From: Pseudomonas cyclaminis | GTDB taxonomy: Bacteria; Pseudomonadota; Gammaproteobacteria; Pseudomonadales; Pseudomonadaceae | Direction of reading: 5' to 3' | Assembly: GCF_015163715.1 (NCBI RefSeq) | Contig: NZ_JADDUM010000037.1 | Coordinates: forward strand, 34,091 to 98,090 | Length of the DNA stretch: 64,000 nucleotides | Shown: positions 53,002-61,666 of the stretch, one piece after another | How the letters are laid out: every line of letters begins with the position of its first letter | How positions within the stretch are numbered: position 1 is the first letter of the stretch | Notes under the pieces: generated by a model | What the model saw: the letters and a program-made list of their open reading frames with translations, nothing else | Databases searched by the model: none | Told to the model about the DNA's origin: nothing | Made by a program: the position numbers and the translations under genes

Positions 53002-55725
53002 ATGACAGGACGCAACTATGCTACAAGGATGTCGTGTTTTTCACTAATTTCTTCCATAGAAACCGACCTAAGAAATGTGTTGGCACTTCAGTCGTATGAC
53101 GATTATTTGAAAGTCCTGCCTGAAGACGTTGCCATAACTGCTAAAGCAAGGTATTTAGACCATAAAAAAGAAGTATTTTCCAAAGAGACGGATTTGTCTG
53201 AGCTCTTAGACTTTATTGATTTTTATGATCTCAGTAAAATTCTGAATAAAATCGCAAAAACCCAAACTGCTTTTTCTGAGAGCGAGTTGAAGGACATAAC
53301 TGCAGGGCTAGAAAAGCTATCTAAATGTAGGAATAGAGTTTGTCATTCAAGGCCGCTTGAACCTACCGACTTTGTGAGCCTCCTTGACTTTACTCAAGAA
53401 CTGATCGATACGGGAGATAGGCTTGACTGGAAAAATATCAATGAAGCAATTAGGAATCTAAATAATCCTGCGTTTGCACTTTCTTTATCAATTCCCGATT
53501 TTTGGAAGCCCAGCAAAAAAGCTATATATAATAACCTTCCTCTTCCCGAGTTTGATGATACAGGTTTTATGGGGCGAGATAATGACAGAAAATCGATAAA
53601 TAAATTACTTGGCTCAAACACTTCTGTGATATCCATTGTTGGTGAGGGCGGAATTGGTAAGACTGCGTTAGCGCAAAGATGTCTCTATGATATTCTTGAG
53701 CTGTGTGAAGATGAAAAGAATGACTCTTCTTTATATGATATTATTATTTGGGTTACACTTAAGACTAATCGGCTAACTATTGGTGGTGTAGAGCAGATTC
53801 AAAATGCGATCAGTTCGAGTTCAGGGCTTTTTCATAATATTTCTGCTGTGTTAGGTGGGGGCGATCCGGGTGAGCACGGCGATCTAACAAGCTCACTAAA
53901 TGAAATATCTGAATACATGTCGGAATTCAAAATCCTTCTTTGTATTGATAACTTAGAGACAATCAGTTCATCTGAGATTAGAGATTTTCTAGCGAATATC
54001 CCCCACCATTCAAGAGTTTTGATCACTACACGCATAGGTTTGGGGGAAATAGAATATAGATATAAGCTCGACAAACTGGATGATAAGCCGTCAATTGATC
54101 TTATGCGAAATATGTCGCGACTGTTGAATTTGGATAGTATTTCAAAGAAAAAATCAGAGCAGCTAAAGCATTTATGTAAACGGCTCCACAATAATCCGCT
54201 ATTGATAAAGTGGTATGTTTTAGCCGTTGCGGCCGGGAGCAGTCCAGCCGACTTGATAAATAAGGAGGGTCTGAGCTTTAAAGATGCGCTGCGCTTTTGC
54301 TTTGAGAATCTTTACGACAAGCTTGGGAGCGTCGAGACTCGAGTAATTTCTATTATTGCGTGCTTGCGAAAACCTGTTTCTGCAGTAGAACTCAGATTTT
54401 TTCTAGATGGTGAGACTGAGGTTAAAATTGAAGAGGCACTCCATCAACTACATAATTCAAGTATGCTTGAGTCCGGTGTAGATGCAAAAGATGGAGAAGG
54501 TAGGCTCTATTCTTTGACTGGTGTAGCTGAAGAGTACATGAGTAGCATTCGGCCGGTGTCTGAAGAAACATATCAAATGGTTAAATCGAAAAGAAAGGAG
54601 CTGCAGAATATTCTTGACTCGACAAATATAATGCAGCATCACTATAATTACGACTTGAATACGATCTCCTGGTCAACAAGAGATGAAAAAATTTGTGCCA
54701 TCTATTTAAAAAAAGCATTGTCGGAAGCAAAAAATCAGAAATTTAAGGAAGCCGAAGAGCTTATATTTCAAGCTAAAAATATAATGCCAGAGTTCTCTGA
54801 GTGCTACAGGGTTCACGGATATATCCTCAAGGATTCATCGCCATACAAAGCAGAAGTGGAACTTGAGAAAGCTATCGCCTTTAATCCGGACTCAGCAATA
54901 GCGCGCTACGCATATGCCCAGTTTCTAATTAGCGAAGAAGACTTTCCTCGCGCCCGAACACATATTGACAGAGCATTGCAGGTTGACAGTAAAGATATCG
55001 CGCTGCGCACCTGCAAGGCATGGATTTTAACATTGAGCGGAGATTACAAGTCGGCGGCTGTGTTGTATGAAGAGTTAATTCCTGAGCAAAATACACGGCA
55101 TAGAAAGTTTCGAATTAGTACTTATGATCAGGCTTCAAACTGTTATCGGCGTATGACATCTCAATCCTTTAGAGATAATGATTACTCAGCAGCAAAACTT
55201 AGTATTTGTAGGCGGGTTAGTATATTGTCACATGCAATTGAAAGTGGCGATTTCGACCACGGCACTGTAAAAAGATTGTGCCAGACTCTAGTGGATGCAG
55301 AGGCCTATTATGTGCAAGTTAATGATGCATCTATATCTATAGAAATTCTCGGATTGATAGATTCTACATTTGCTAAATTCTCTGCTAAATCCCTGCAAGC
55401 CTTGCAAATCGGTCTTGATATGTATATACAAAACTGTACATCACAAAATTTGTTCAAGGCTAACGATCTTTTACAGCGTGCTGCGCCAGTAGCACCAGTT
55501 TCAGCCGGGGTACGAAACTCTGGAAAAGTTCATAAGGTCGTCCACTCAGCTACTGGTGTTAACTACGGTTTTATTAGAAGCGTACAAGGTGAGAGTCTGT
55601 TTTTTCCGCGCAAAGAATTAACTCCTCGCAATATGCTTGATGAGACGTATTTGGATGTTGAAGTGACTTTCATCGAAGAAACCAACGAAAAAGGCAGATG
55701 CGCACGAGATATTACTAAGTCTTGA
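53002..55725 (+). CDS. HEPN-STAND NTPase-TPR protein with C-terminal cold-shock domain (candidate antiphage sensor)
   Basis: A 907-residue protein. Residues ~10-140 are helical and hold the HEPN RNase motif R110-x4-H115 (CRNRVCH). Residues ~190-430 are a STAND/NB-ARC NTPase: P-loop GEGGIGKTALAQ with K220, Walker B ILLCIDNLE (D316), sensor RVLITTR. A winged-helix-like stretch follows, then TPR-like helical repeats from ~570 to 820 (for example AEVELEKAIAFNPDSAIARY and ARTHIDRALQVDSKDIALRT). The last ~65 residues resemble a cold-shock OB fold: GKVHKVV, NYGFIRSVQGESLFF (RNP1/RNP2-like) and a VEVTF...KGRCARDI ending. The whole suggests a STAND sensor that triggers an RNase. Codon use is AT-rich, unlike flanking genes, so it was acquired separately. 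It is monocistronic, convergent with the helicase gene. Confidence 0.85.
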   Translation: MTGRNYATRMSCFSLISSIETDLRNVLALQSYDDYLKVLPEDVAITAKARYLDHKKEVFSKETDLSELLDFIDFYDLSKILNKIAKTQTAFSESELKDITAGLEKLSKCRNRVCHSRPLEPTDFVSLLDFTQELIDTGDRLDWKNINEAIRNLNNPAFALSLSIPDFWKPSKKAIYNNLPLPEFDDTGFMGRDNDRKSINKLLGSNTSVISIVGEGGIGKTALAQRCLYDILELCEDEKNDSSLYDIIIWVTLKTNRLTIGGVEQIQNAISSSSGLFHNISAVLGGGDPGEHGDLTSSLNEISEYMSEFKILLCIDNLETISSSEIRDFLANIPHHSRVLITTRIGLGEIEYRYKLDKLDDKPSIDLMRNMSRLLNLDSISKKKSEQLKHLCKRLHNNPLLIKWYVLAVAAGSSPADLINKEGLSFKDALRFCFENLYDKLGSVETRVISIIACLRKPVSAVELRFFLDGETEVKIEEALHQLHNSSMLESGVDAKDGEGRLYSLTGVAEEYMSSIRPVSEETYQMVKSKRKELQNILDSTNIMQHHYNYDLNTISWSTRDEKICAIYLKKALSEAKNQKFKEAEELIFQAKNIMPEFSECYRVHGYILKDSSPYKAEVELEKAIAFNPDSAIARYAYAQFLISEEDFPRARTHIDRALQVDSKDIALRTCKAWILTLSGDYKSAAVLYEELIPEQNTRHRKFRISTYDQASNCYRRMTSQSFRDNDYSAAKLSICRRVSILSHAIESGDFDHGTVKRLCQTLVDAEAYYVQVNDASISIEILGLIDSTFAKFSAKSLQALQIGLDMYIQNCTSQNLFKANDLLQRAAPVAPVSAGVRNSGKVHKVVHSATGVNYGFIRSVQGESLFFPRKELTPRNMLDETYLDVEVTFIEETNEKGRCARDITKS

Positions 55726-55733
55726 TGTGATAC

Positions 55734-55758
55734 ACCCGAGTAGCAGGGCTGCTCGGGT
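55734..55758. terminator. hairpin between convergent island genes
   Basis: ACCCGAGTAGC and GCTGCTCGGGT form a stem with one wobble and a short loop, just after the STAND stop and before the end of the leftward helicase gene. There is no strong T-run, so termination is likely but not certain. Confidence 0.6.
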
Positions 55759-55803
55759 CCGTTCAAAGCTGAGTAACAACGCGATGCTCGAGAATGGCCG
55801 ATT

Positions 55804-57474
55804 TTATAGAATGTCATTCTGCCATTTCGAGACATGATTTATAAACTCAGCATGAGGGCTTCGCCTGAAACGCCAACTACTAATGTTGCTCAGGTTATCC
55901 CTAGTCTGAGCTGTGGTTAACACCAGTCGTCTTTTGGCTCGTGACACTCCGACGAAAAACGTACAGCGGGTCTCATGACTGTCATTGCCCCAATAGGCTT
56001 GGTCTTCCACACCAAGCATGATCACAGAGTCAAACTCCAGGCCCTTGCTCTTGTGAACCGTGAGGATACGGATCGACTGATCATCTGACAGTTGGGACAA
56101 GGCCTGAACCAAGTCAGGCTCCTGCTCTAACGTGGCATCAATATGCTTTTTAATATCTCGGATGACTTCCTTCAGTCGGTCCCTCGACTCGTAGTCGTTG
56201 GAAAGGCCCGTGAGTAAACTCACCCCAACCATCGACAGGAACTCCTTCAAAAGACTCCACCGCTGGGCATAGCATCTCTTTGCCAAATCCTCGGCAGCAG
56301 ACTTGCGAGCCTCTTTGATGAATCTGTTCCAGTCGGTGCGCATGGCACCGCCCTGCTCGTCATCGTCGGATGGAATGATCCGACGCATTAACCTCGTCCA
56401 CGCCCGGGGCTCTCGCGAACCGTAAAGGCATAGCAAATAGTCCACAATCACCATTGCCATAGGCTCGGTGGCTAGGTCCTGTATCTGGTTCTCATTACGG
56501 TGTGATATGCCCATCGCGTCGAGCGCCACAGCCAACCGGGTGGTATAGGCCTCAGGTTGGCTTCTCACGAGAACCGCGATCTCAGAAGGAACAAGGCCCT
56601 CCACGTTGATCCAGATGTTGATTTGTGCTGCCAGGCTATCGGCTTCTTCCGTGCAGTTGTCGAAAGCTTGGGCATGGATTTCCCCGCCTTCTCCTTCAAG
56701 CAGGCTTTCTGGCATTTCAGAGCCTGGATCGAGGACTTTGACTATCTCGTTTTGCAACCGTAGAAGCCGCGGCAGCGAACGAAAATTGCGGTAAATATTG
56801 AGATGAGTTGCAGCGAAGTCACTTTCAAATTTGCCGAAAACGCCGTCAAGCGCACCCGCCCACCCCATAATTTTCTGCTTTACATCACCAACGGCAGTGA
56901 TGCGACGCTTTGTGCCTACGAAAATTTTGCTGACCAATGCGTACTGCTCGTCCGTGCAGTCCTGGAACTCATCGAGAAACACGTCACTGTAGGTCTGCCT
57001 GAGGGCATTCACAGCCATCGGATAAGCATCGAGGATCTTGATGGCCAGTGGAATAAGAAGACCGAACTCGGTCTGAACAGGATGGGCCTTTCCTTTGGGC
57101 ACCACTTGGAATCCGGCATCCAGCGCGTCATCACCAGTGAGAACCGGTCGAAAGCGCTCAATGATCCGTTTAGCGAAACCGTGAAACGTGTAGCTATCGA
57201 ACCGATTGGCGTACCCAGCCCCACATCGCCGCCAGACTCGCTCTTTCAAGTTGTTGCTCGCGTCGACCTTGAAGGCGATGGCCAAAATTCTCTTCGGGTA
57301 GCGGCACATTCCCGTCGTCAGCAGAAAATCAGCCCGCTGTGCAAGCAACTCGGATTTTCCTGAGCCTGGGCCAGCAGTGAGCGCAACGCATCGCTTGACC
57401 TCCCTCACCGCAGTTTCGGCATTTGGCTCAAGCACTATGCCTTCAGAGGGCGTCCAATCTTCGATCAGGATCAT
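55804..57474 (-). CDS. gajB: Gabija-type UvrD/Rep-like helicase GajB
   Basis: A 556-residue superfamily 1 helicase-like protein. Motif I is VALTAGPGSGKSELLAQ (K40), motif Ia LAIAFKVDASNNLKERV, motif II VFLDEFQDCTDEQ, motif III TAVGDVKQKIMGW (Q and R positions), motif V region ILTVHKSKGLEFDSV and motif VI FVGVSRAKRRLVLTT. It overlaps the OLD-nuclease gene by four bases (ATGA). A helicase of this size next to an OLD class nuclease is the definition of Gabija (GajA-GajB), where GajB is thought to sense DNA termini and activate the GajA nuclease. Confidence 0.85.
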   Translation of the reverse strand: MILIEDWTPSEGIVLEPNAETAVREVKRCVALTAGPGSGKSELLAQRADFLLTTGMCRYPKRILAIAFKVDASNNLKERVWRRCGAGYANRFDSYTFHGFAKRIIERFRPVLTGDDALDAGFQVVPKGKAHPVQTEFGLLIPLAIKILDAYPMAVNALRQTYSDVFLDEFQDCTDEQYALVSKIFVGTKRRITAVGDVKQKIMGWAGALDGVFGKFESDFAATHLNIYRNFRSLPRLLRLQNEIVKVLDPGSEMPESLLEGEGGEIHAQAFDNCTEEADSLAAQINIWINVEGLVPSEIAVLVRSQPEAYTTRLAVALDAMGISHRNENQIQDLATEPMAMVIVDYLLCLYGSREPRAWTRLMRRIIPSDDDEQGGAMRTDWNRFIKEARKSAAEDLAKRCYAQRWSLLKEFLSMVGVSLLTGLSNDYESRDRLKEVIRDIKKHIDATLEQEPDLVQALSQLSDDQSIRILTVHKSKGLEFDSVIMLGVEDQAYWGNDSHETRCTFFVGVSRAKRRLVLTTAQTRDNLSNISSWRFRRSPHAEFINHVSKWQNDIL

Positions 57475-59426
57475 TCCTGGAGCGCCTCGACTTTGGCTAT
57501 TACGAAATCTGCCAGGCGCTCCAAGGATGCAGGCATAGATTCCTTCAGCTGCTGATCGGTCAGCTGCGAGAGCGCTTCAATATGCGACTTGGGTTTGCTA
57601 TCGAGTTTGAAAAGCTTGTGATACGCAATGAAGTGCTTACGCTCAGTCAGTGAGTACTGCTTGGCGTCAAAATGGCTATCACCCAGCACGGACTTGACCT
57701 GGGCAAGTTTCGGGGGGAGCCGCTTATCGGCCGTCAAACCGTAAGCCTCAGGGAAAGCTTTGAGCATCGAAAAATCGAGGTCCATTGGTGCCGAAAAAAA
57801 CACCCCCATCGGCTCAAGGTCACCAATGTAAGATCTGTATTTAGGGTCTTTTTCTACCTTCAGAATCTTATGAGTGGCATTGTTCCATTTTGGTAGCGTT
57901 GCCAACTGATCCTCCGGCAAGTAAAGCTCATTAGGCCGGTGCTCCTTGAGCTCAGTAGCGACATACTTGATCCTCCCCCAACCTCCACCAAACCGTGCCA
58001 CGTCAAGATCAAGAAGAGTAACGTAAGGGATTTCCAAGCCACTGAGAAGTCGCCAAAAGTGGTTGATATGACGGCCGCCTAACGGCGCAATCGAAATAGC
58101 TGCTTCATCTACCAGTAACCCTTTTGCCGCGAGCAAGCGAGGCAGCACGATCTCCTCGCTGTCACCTTCCCCTAATATCACCAAGCGTGAGAAGTACACT
58201 TCAGGGTAGGCCTGGATAGCCTCTCTTACGAACTTGTACGCCTCGCCTTTTTTGTTGGGCGGCATTTTGATTTTGGTCACTACCGTGCTCCGCGTTTCAT
58301 CCAGCCGCAGGTACCTGATCGCAGACGGCTCGACACGTCGCAACATCGACGGGGCATGGGTGGCAATCAACGCTTGCGAGTCAGCGAATCCTGGGCTGCC
58401 CACTAATGTTTTTAACGAGGAAACTATCCGACCCAGATAGTGGGGAGATAAGCTGTTTTCGGGCTCCTCCAGGGCTACAATCGTGAAGACCGCCGGTCTC
58501 AGCTTATCTGAGTCGAAGGACTCATCATCGCCATTGAGCACTGCTCGTCCTATAGCCTGCGATGACAAAACCAATGACAGATACAGCATCGATTTCTGAC
58601 CATCGCTAAGCCTTGAAAAATCGACCATCTGCTCACCGTGGCCTGGTGAGAAAGATACGGACAGATGTCGGAGCAGTGACTCAATTTCGTTGGCAATGAA
58701 CGTCACACTTGGGCTCGCGAAGAACTGCCCTTTATGGAGCTCCTTCCAAGTCTTGGACAGCCCTGCACTGAGATTCAGAACCGACTCGTTGTCGGTTAGG
58801 CTTTCCGATATGTCCGTGGTCAACTGCTTAATAGTATCGCGCTGAGCTGACCAGTTAACCGCTCGCAGCAGGCGACCAAGCAATGCGTTCGCACCATACG
58901 CGATATGGTCTGCCGGATCACGACGAGCCGGAAGGTAGTGCACTTGGATAAAGTTCCGCTCATCCCGAGGCACAGGGACGGTATCGACTGGATCACCTTC
59001 TTCATCGACATCCAGGACGTAGCGAAGACTTTGCTCGATCTCATCATCAACGCCGATCGAAGCATCTAGCCGATACCTTACGCGAGGCACCCCGTCTGGA
59101 TCATCCAGTCGCATGTGCCCAAAGTGACAAGGGATGGTCGGATGCTCACCCGCGTCGTCATCCAACTCTGGGAATGTAAACTCAGCCTCGATCCACAGAG
59201 TTCTTTCGTCAGGTGCCTGCTCCTCGTCGTGAGGGACGGAGAAATCGGATTTACGCAGTCGCCGTTGATTGGGATCGAAAGAAAAAAGCCGACAGAGCGC
59301 CTGTAGTGTCGCGGTCTTCCCCGAGCCATTCGGGCCAATAAGGAATGTGAGATTTTCGAGATCTATGGTGACCGGCTCTGCCCCGAAGGATTGGAAGCCG
59401 CAGATGCGGACGTGCTGAAGTTTCAA
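57471..59426 (-). CDS. gajA: Gabija-type OLD family ATP-dependent nuclease GajA
   Basis: A 651-residue protein. The ABC-type ATPase comes first: MKLQHVRICGFQSFGAEPVT, Walker A LIGPNGSGKTATLQ (K37), signature-like FSRLSDGQKSMLYLSLVLSS, Walker B IVALEEPENSLSP and a switch His (LIATHAPSML). The C-terminal TOPRIM domain (from about 415) has the metal-binding ILGEGDSEEIVLPRLL and LLDLDVARFGGG (DxD). This is the order of OLD nucleases and GajA. It is somewhat longer than the type GajA from Bacillus cereus. It is the first gene of the pair. Other OLD systems exist, but a following helicase favours Gabija. Confidence 0.87.
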   Translation of the reverse strand: MKLQHVRICGFQSFGAEPVTIDLENLTFLIGPNGSGKTATLQALCRLFSFDPNQRRLRKSDFSVPHDEEQAPDERTLWIEAEFTFPELDDDAGEHPTIPCHFGHMRLDDPDGVPRVRYRLDASIGVDDEIEQSLRYVLDVDEEGDPVDTVPVPRDERNFIQVHYLPARRDPADHIAYGANALLGRLLRAVNWSAQRDTIKQLTTDISESLTDNESVLNLSAGLSKTWKELHKGQFFASPSVTFIANEIESLLRHLSVSFSPGHGEQMVDFSRLSDGQKSMLYLSLVLSSQAIGRAVLNGDDESFDSDKLRPAVFTIVALEEPENSLSPHYLGRIVSSLKTLVGSPGFADSQALIATHAPSMLRRVEPSAIRYLRLDETRSTVVTKIKMPPNKKGEAYKFVREAIQAYPEVYFSRLVILGEGDSEEIVLPRLLAAKGLLVDEAAISIAPLGGRHINHFWRLLSGLEIPYVTLLDLDVARFGGGWGRIKYVATELKEHRPNELYLPEDQLATLPKWNNATHKILKVEKDPKYRSYIGDLEPMGVFFSAPMDLDFSMLKAFPEAYGLTADKRLPPKLAQVKSVLGDSHFDAKQYSLTERKHFIAYHKLFKLDSKPKSHIEALSQLTDQQLKESMPASLERLADFVIAKVEALQE

Positions 59427-59609
59427 CTTAGAATCCTTTCTTGGCTTTTTATTTATCTGCGACCCGCGTGGGCTTACCCAAAGCGCTGCATGTTCGCTTG
59501 CCGGGCAGACCCATCGTAGCTAAGCAATTGACCATGTGGTAGCAGGGTGATGGCAGTCCTGCGGCAGGGCTCAAAAGCTTCTTTAACATCGACGTTCATT
59601 AAAGCAGTA

Positions 59610-59668
59610 GGTTGACAAAACTTATTATCTGCACAAAAATATTGGTTGACAGTATCTATATTTTGCAC
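59610..59668. promoter_or_regulatory. two 25-bp direct repeats in the control region of the XRE/ImmA pair
   Basis: GGTTGACA...TGCAC occurs twice (59610-59634 and 59644-59668), each 25 bases with the same outer sequence (GGTTGACA on the left, TGCAC on the right) and AT-rich centres, at a 34-base period (about three helical turns). The copies precede the ATG at 59688. Regularly spaced direct repeats with fixed ends look like regulator binding sites, most likely of the XRE protein encoded by the second gene. The divergent gajA start is about 180 bases to the left. Confidence 0.6.
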
Positions 59669-59687
59669 GATTTCATGGAGAGGCCAC

Positions 59688-60308
59688 ATGCCCCCGATCC
59701 AGCACCCGAGTGAGCTAGAACCGAAACTGAAGCAGGAATACATTGAGCTAGTCTGCAATAACGTTCTGGAGGCGGCTTACCGTGCGTTGGAGGTCACCTC
59801 TACAGAAGATGACACCAACTGGACGATGGGAACACTCCCGTATGGCCGCGTCCATGGTCGATTCAAACGTTTACATCGCGACCCAACTCTTCCATGGCTG
59901 TTGCTTACCAATCGCACCATGGACTTCACGCTTAGCGTGAACGGCGTGCTCATGCAGGTGGTGATGGACGATCCCGAGGTCAGGAAGAAAGGCTACCGAC
60001 TTCAGTCCAATCGCGTTGAACTCTACCAAGCTAGCCTACTCGGCCCCGCGATCGACAAAAACATTACCTGGCGTTTGTATGTAGATAGCGACGGCAACTT
60101 CGACGGACCCAAGCTAACGGCTTCGATTCTGGGGTTCGATACCAACCGCAGTCTCGTCTGTAAGTGGGTGCATGATTACGTGCCTCTGTTTGCTCCTCGT
60201 ACCACCGAGCTTCCACAAGAGGTGGAGATCGAGGAACCATTAGTCGCTCGTCGGGACAAAGATGCCGACCAGAACGCATCACGAGATGCTGATCCAATAA
60301 ATGAATGA
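59688..60308 (+). CDS. uncharacterised protein coupled to XRE/ImmA gene
   Basis: A 206-residue soluble protein that I do not recognise. It has no membrane segment or signal peptide. The body (YIELVCNNVLEAAYRALEVT, LPYGRVHGRFKRLHRDP, WLLLTNRTMDFTLSVNGVLM) is mixed alpha/beta and the last ~35 residues are acidic and probably disordered. GGAGAGG lies just upstream of ATG 59688. Its stop lies eight bases inside the next gene, which encodes an HTH-metallopeptidase. In such pairs the first protein is commonly the effector or the protease substrate; which applies here is unknown. Confidence 0.72.
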   Translation: MPPIQHPSELEPKLKQEYIELVCNNVLEAAYRALEVTSTEDDTNWTMGTLPYGRVHGRFKRLHRDPTLPWLLLTNRTMDFTLSVNGVLMQVVMDDPEVRKKGYRLQSNRVELYQASLLGPAIDKNITWRLYVDSDGNFDGPKLTASILGFDTNRSLVCKWVHDYVPLFAPRTTELPQEVEIEEPLVARRDKDADQNASRDADPINE

Positions 60309-61413
60309 CAGAACAGGTTTTTTGCCTTTTGGCGACGAATTTTCGCCCGACAAACTCCGCCTCGCGCGATGCGCGGCGGGGCGCTCGCTCGCTGATATCG
60401 GAGAACTCCTGGGCGTTACTCGGCAATACGCGCATAAGCTGGAAGTTAATGCGATACCTTCGAGCACCCAACTCGCCCAGCTATCTGAGGCCTTGGGCGT
60501 GCGCGAGAGCTTTTTCTTTACGCCACGACGCGGTTCGGTGGAGTTGGAACAATGCCATTTTCGAAGCGTGCGATCTTCTTCGCAGACGCTAAAAAAGACC
60601 ATTGCAGCTCAGGTCGAGATGTTTGAGCTTTTGATCGACGAGTTGGATAAGGAGGTTGCTTTTCCTGCACTGAGTTTCAGCATGCTTGAAGAGCCGGTAT
60701 CCGGTGTCAGCAAAATCGAACAGGTAGCTGAAAAATTTCGACGTGAACAGGGCCTGGGAGTCGGTCCCTTGTCCAGCGTGACAAAGCTGGCAGAGAAGGT
60801 TGGAGTATTGGTCGTTAACCTAGCGGAAGCCGATGACAAGGTCGATGCGTTTTCGTTATCCAACAAACGGCCGTTGATCGTCAGGAACACCGCCAAGGTC
60901 AATCCATGCCGGCAACGTTTCGACCTTGCTCATGAGATGGGCCATTTGGTCATGCATCAAGGTATTGAGACCGGCTGCCGCCTCACTGAGGATCAGGCTA
61001 ACCAGTTTGCCAGTGCCTTGTTGATGCCCCGGGTAAGCTTTGCATCAGAATTTCCTCCGATGCGAGGCAAGTACCTTAATTGGCCAGCGCTCAAGGATAT
61101 GAAGCTTCGTTGGAAGGTAAGCTTCAAGGCGCTTATCTTTAGGGCTCACACCCTTGATCTGCTCACAGCCGAGCAGGCTAAATCCGGCTTCACCTACCTC
61201 AATCGCAAGGGCTTCACGAAGCATGAGGAGTTTGACGAGTTGATCCCACTGGAGTCGCCCATGCTTGTACAGAGAGCGGTCAATTTGCTGGACTATAGTA
61301 CTTGGAGGCGGGTGCTGACGGCTGCCGGGCTTACGGCGGAGATGGTGACCAGGCAGTACATGCTGGACGTGCCGTCATCCCCTTTGCGATTGGTCGAGGT
61401 CAACGTAGGTTAG
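60301..61413 (+). CDS. XRE-family regulator with ImmA/IrrE metallopeptidase domain
   Basis: A 370-residue protein with an N-terminal XRE helix-turn-helix (LRLARCAAGRSLADIGELLG; TRQYAHKLEVNAIPSSTQLA) and a zinc peptidase domain around residues 160-280 with the active-site DLAHEMGHLVMHQ (HExxH-type: H-E-M-G-H) and a downstream acidic residue (EDQANQFASALLMP). ImmA/IrrE proteases cut a regulator upon stress, as in ICEBs1 and Deinococcus. It overlaps the preceding unknown gene by eight bases. It may control the island defence genes and the repeats at 59610-59668. Confidence 0.88.
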   Translation: MNDRTGFLPFGDEFSPDKLRLARCAAGRSLADIGELLGVTRQYAHKLEVNAIPSSTQLAQLSEALGVRESFFFTPRRGSVELEQCHFRSVRSSSQTLKKTIAAQVEMFELLIDELDKEVAFPALSFSMLEEPVSGVSKIEQVAEKFRREQGLGVGPLSSVTKLAEKVGVLVVNLAEADDKVDAFSLSNKRPLIVRNTAKVNPCRQRFDLAHEMGHLVMHQGIETGCRLTEDQANQFASALLMPRVSFASEFPPMRGKYLNWPALKDMKLRWKVSFKALIFRAHTLDLLTAEQAKSGFTYLNRKGFTKHEEFDELIPLESPMLVQRAVNLLDYSTWRRVLTAAGLTAEMVTRQYMLDVPSSPLRLVEVNVG

Positions 61414-61561
61414 GGCTGCTCTTTGCGTTGAGGGTTAAACGCCAGAGATTGGCCCGCTGAATTGAGTTCAAGGAAATCGCGCAGGCACTGATGAGTCCTT
61501 CCAGTCGCGCGTAGACTGCTTTTTGCCAGCGTCGCCTAGGAGACTCTTCTTTCCTGCTCAT
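61400..61561 (-). CDS. possible small basic protein
   Basis: A 53-residue open frame, antisense to the gap after the XRE/ImmA gene (MSRKEESPRRRWQKAVYARL and ending SSPNLR). It is rich in Arg and Lys. There is no strong ribosome site and no known family. It fills most of the 253-base gap 61414-61666, which otherwise holds only the promoter and operator of the next operon. Kept as a weak candidate. Confidence 0.2.
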   Translation of the reverse strand: MSRKEESPRRRWQKAVYARLEGLISACAISLNSIQRANLWRLTLNAKSSPNLR

Positions 61562-61619
61562 AGCGAAATCCCAGATTAAATCTCGAAAGGTCTTGACGGC
61601 TTAATATTTCCAATGAGAC

Positions 61620-61651
61620 AAGTGTCCACGTTTTATGGAATGTGGACACTT
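61620..61651. promoter_or_regulatory. perfect 10-bp inverted repeat before the HTH-nucleotidyltransferase-PP2C operon
   Basis: AAGTGTCCAC and GTGGACACTT are separated by 12 bases, ending 15 bases before the proposed ATG 61667. It is an operator candidate for autoregulation by the HTH protein that follows, or an RNA hairpin in the leader. A TTGACG (61593-61598) lies upstream as a possible -35, but a good -10 was not identified. Confidence 0.62.
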
Positions 61652-61666
61652 GAGGTTTTTGGCTTT

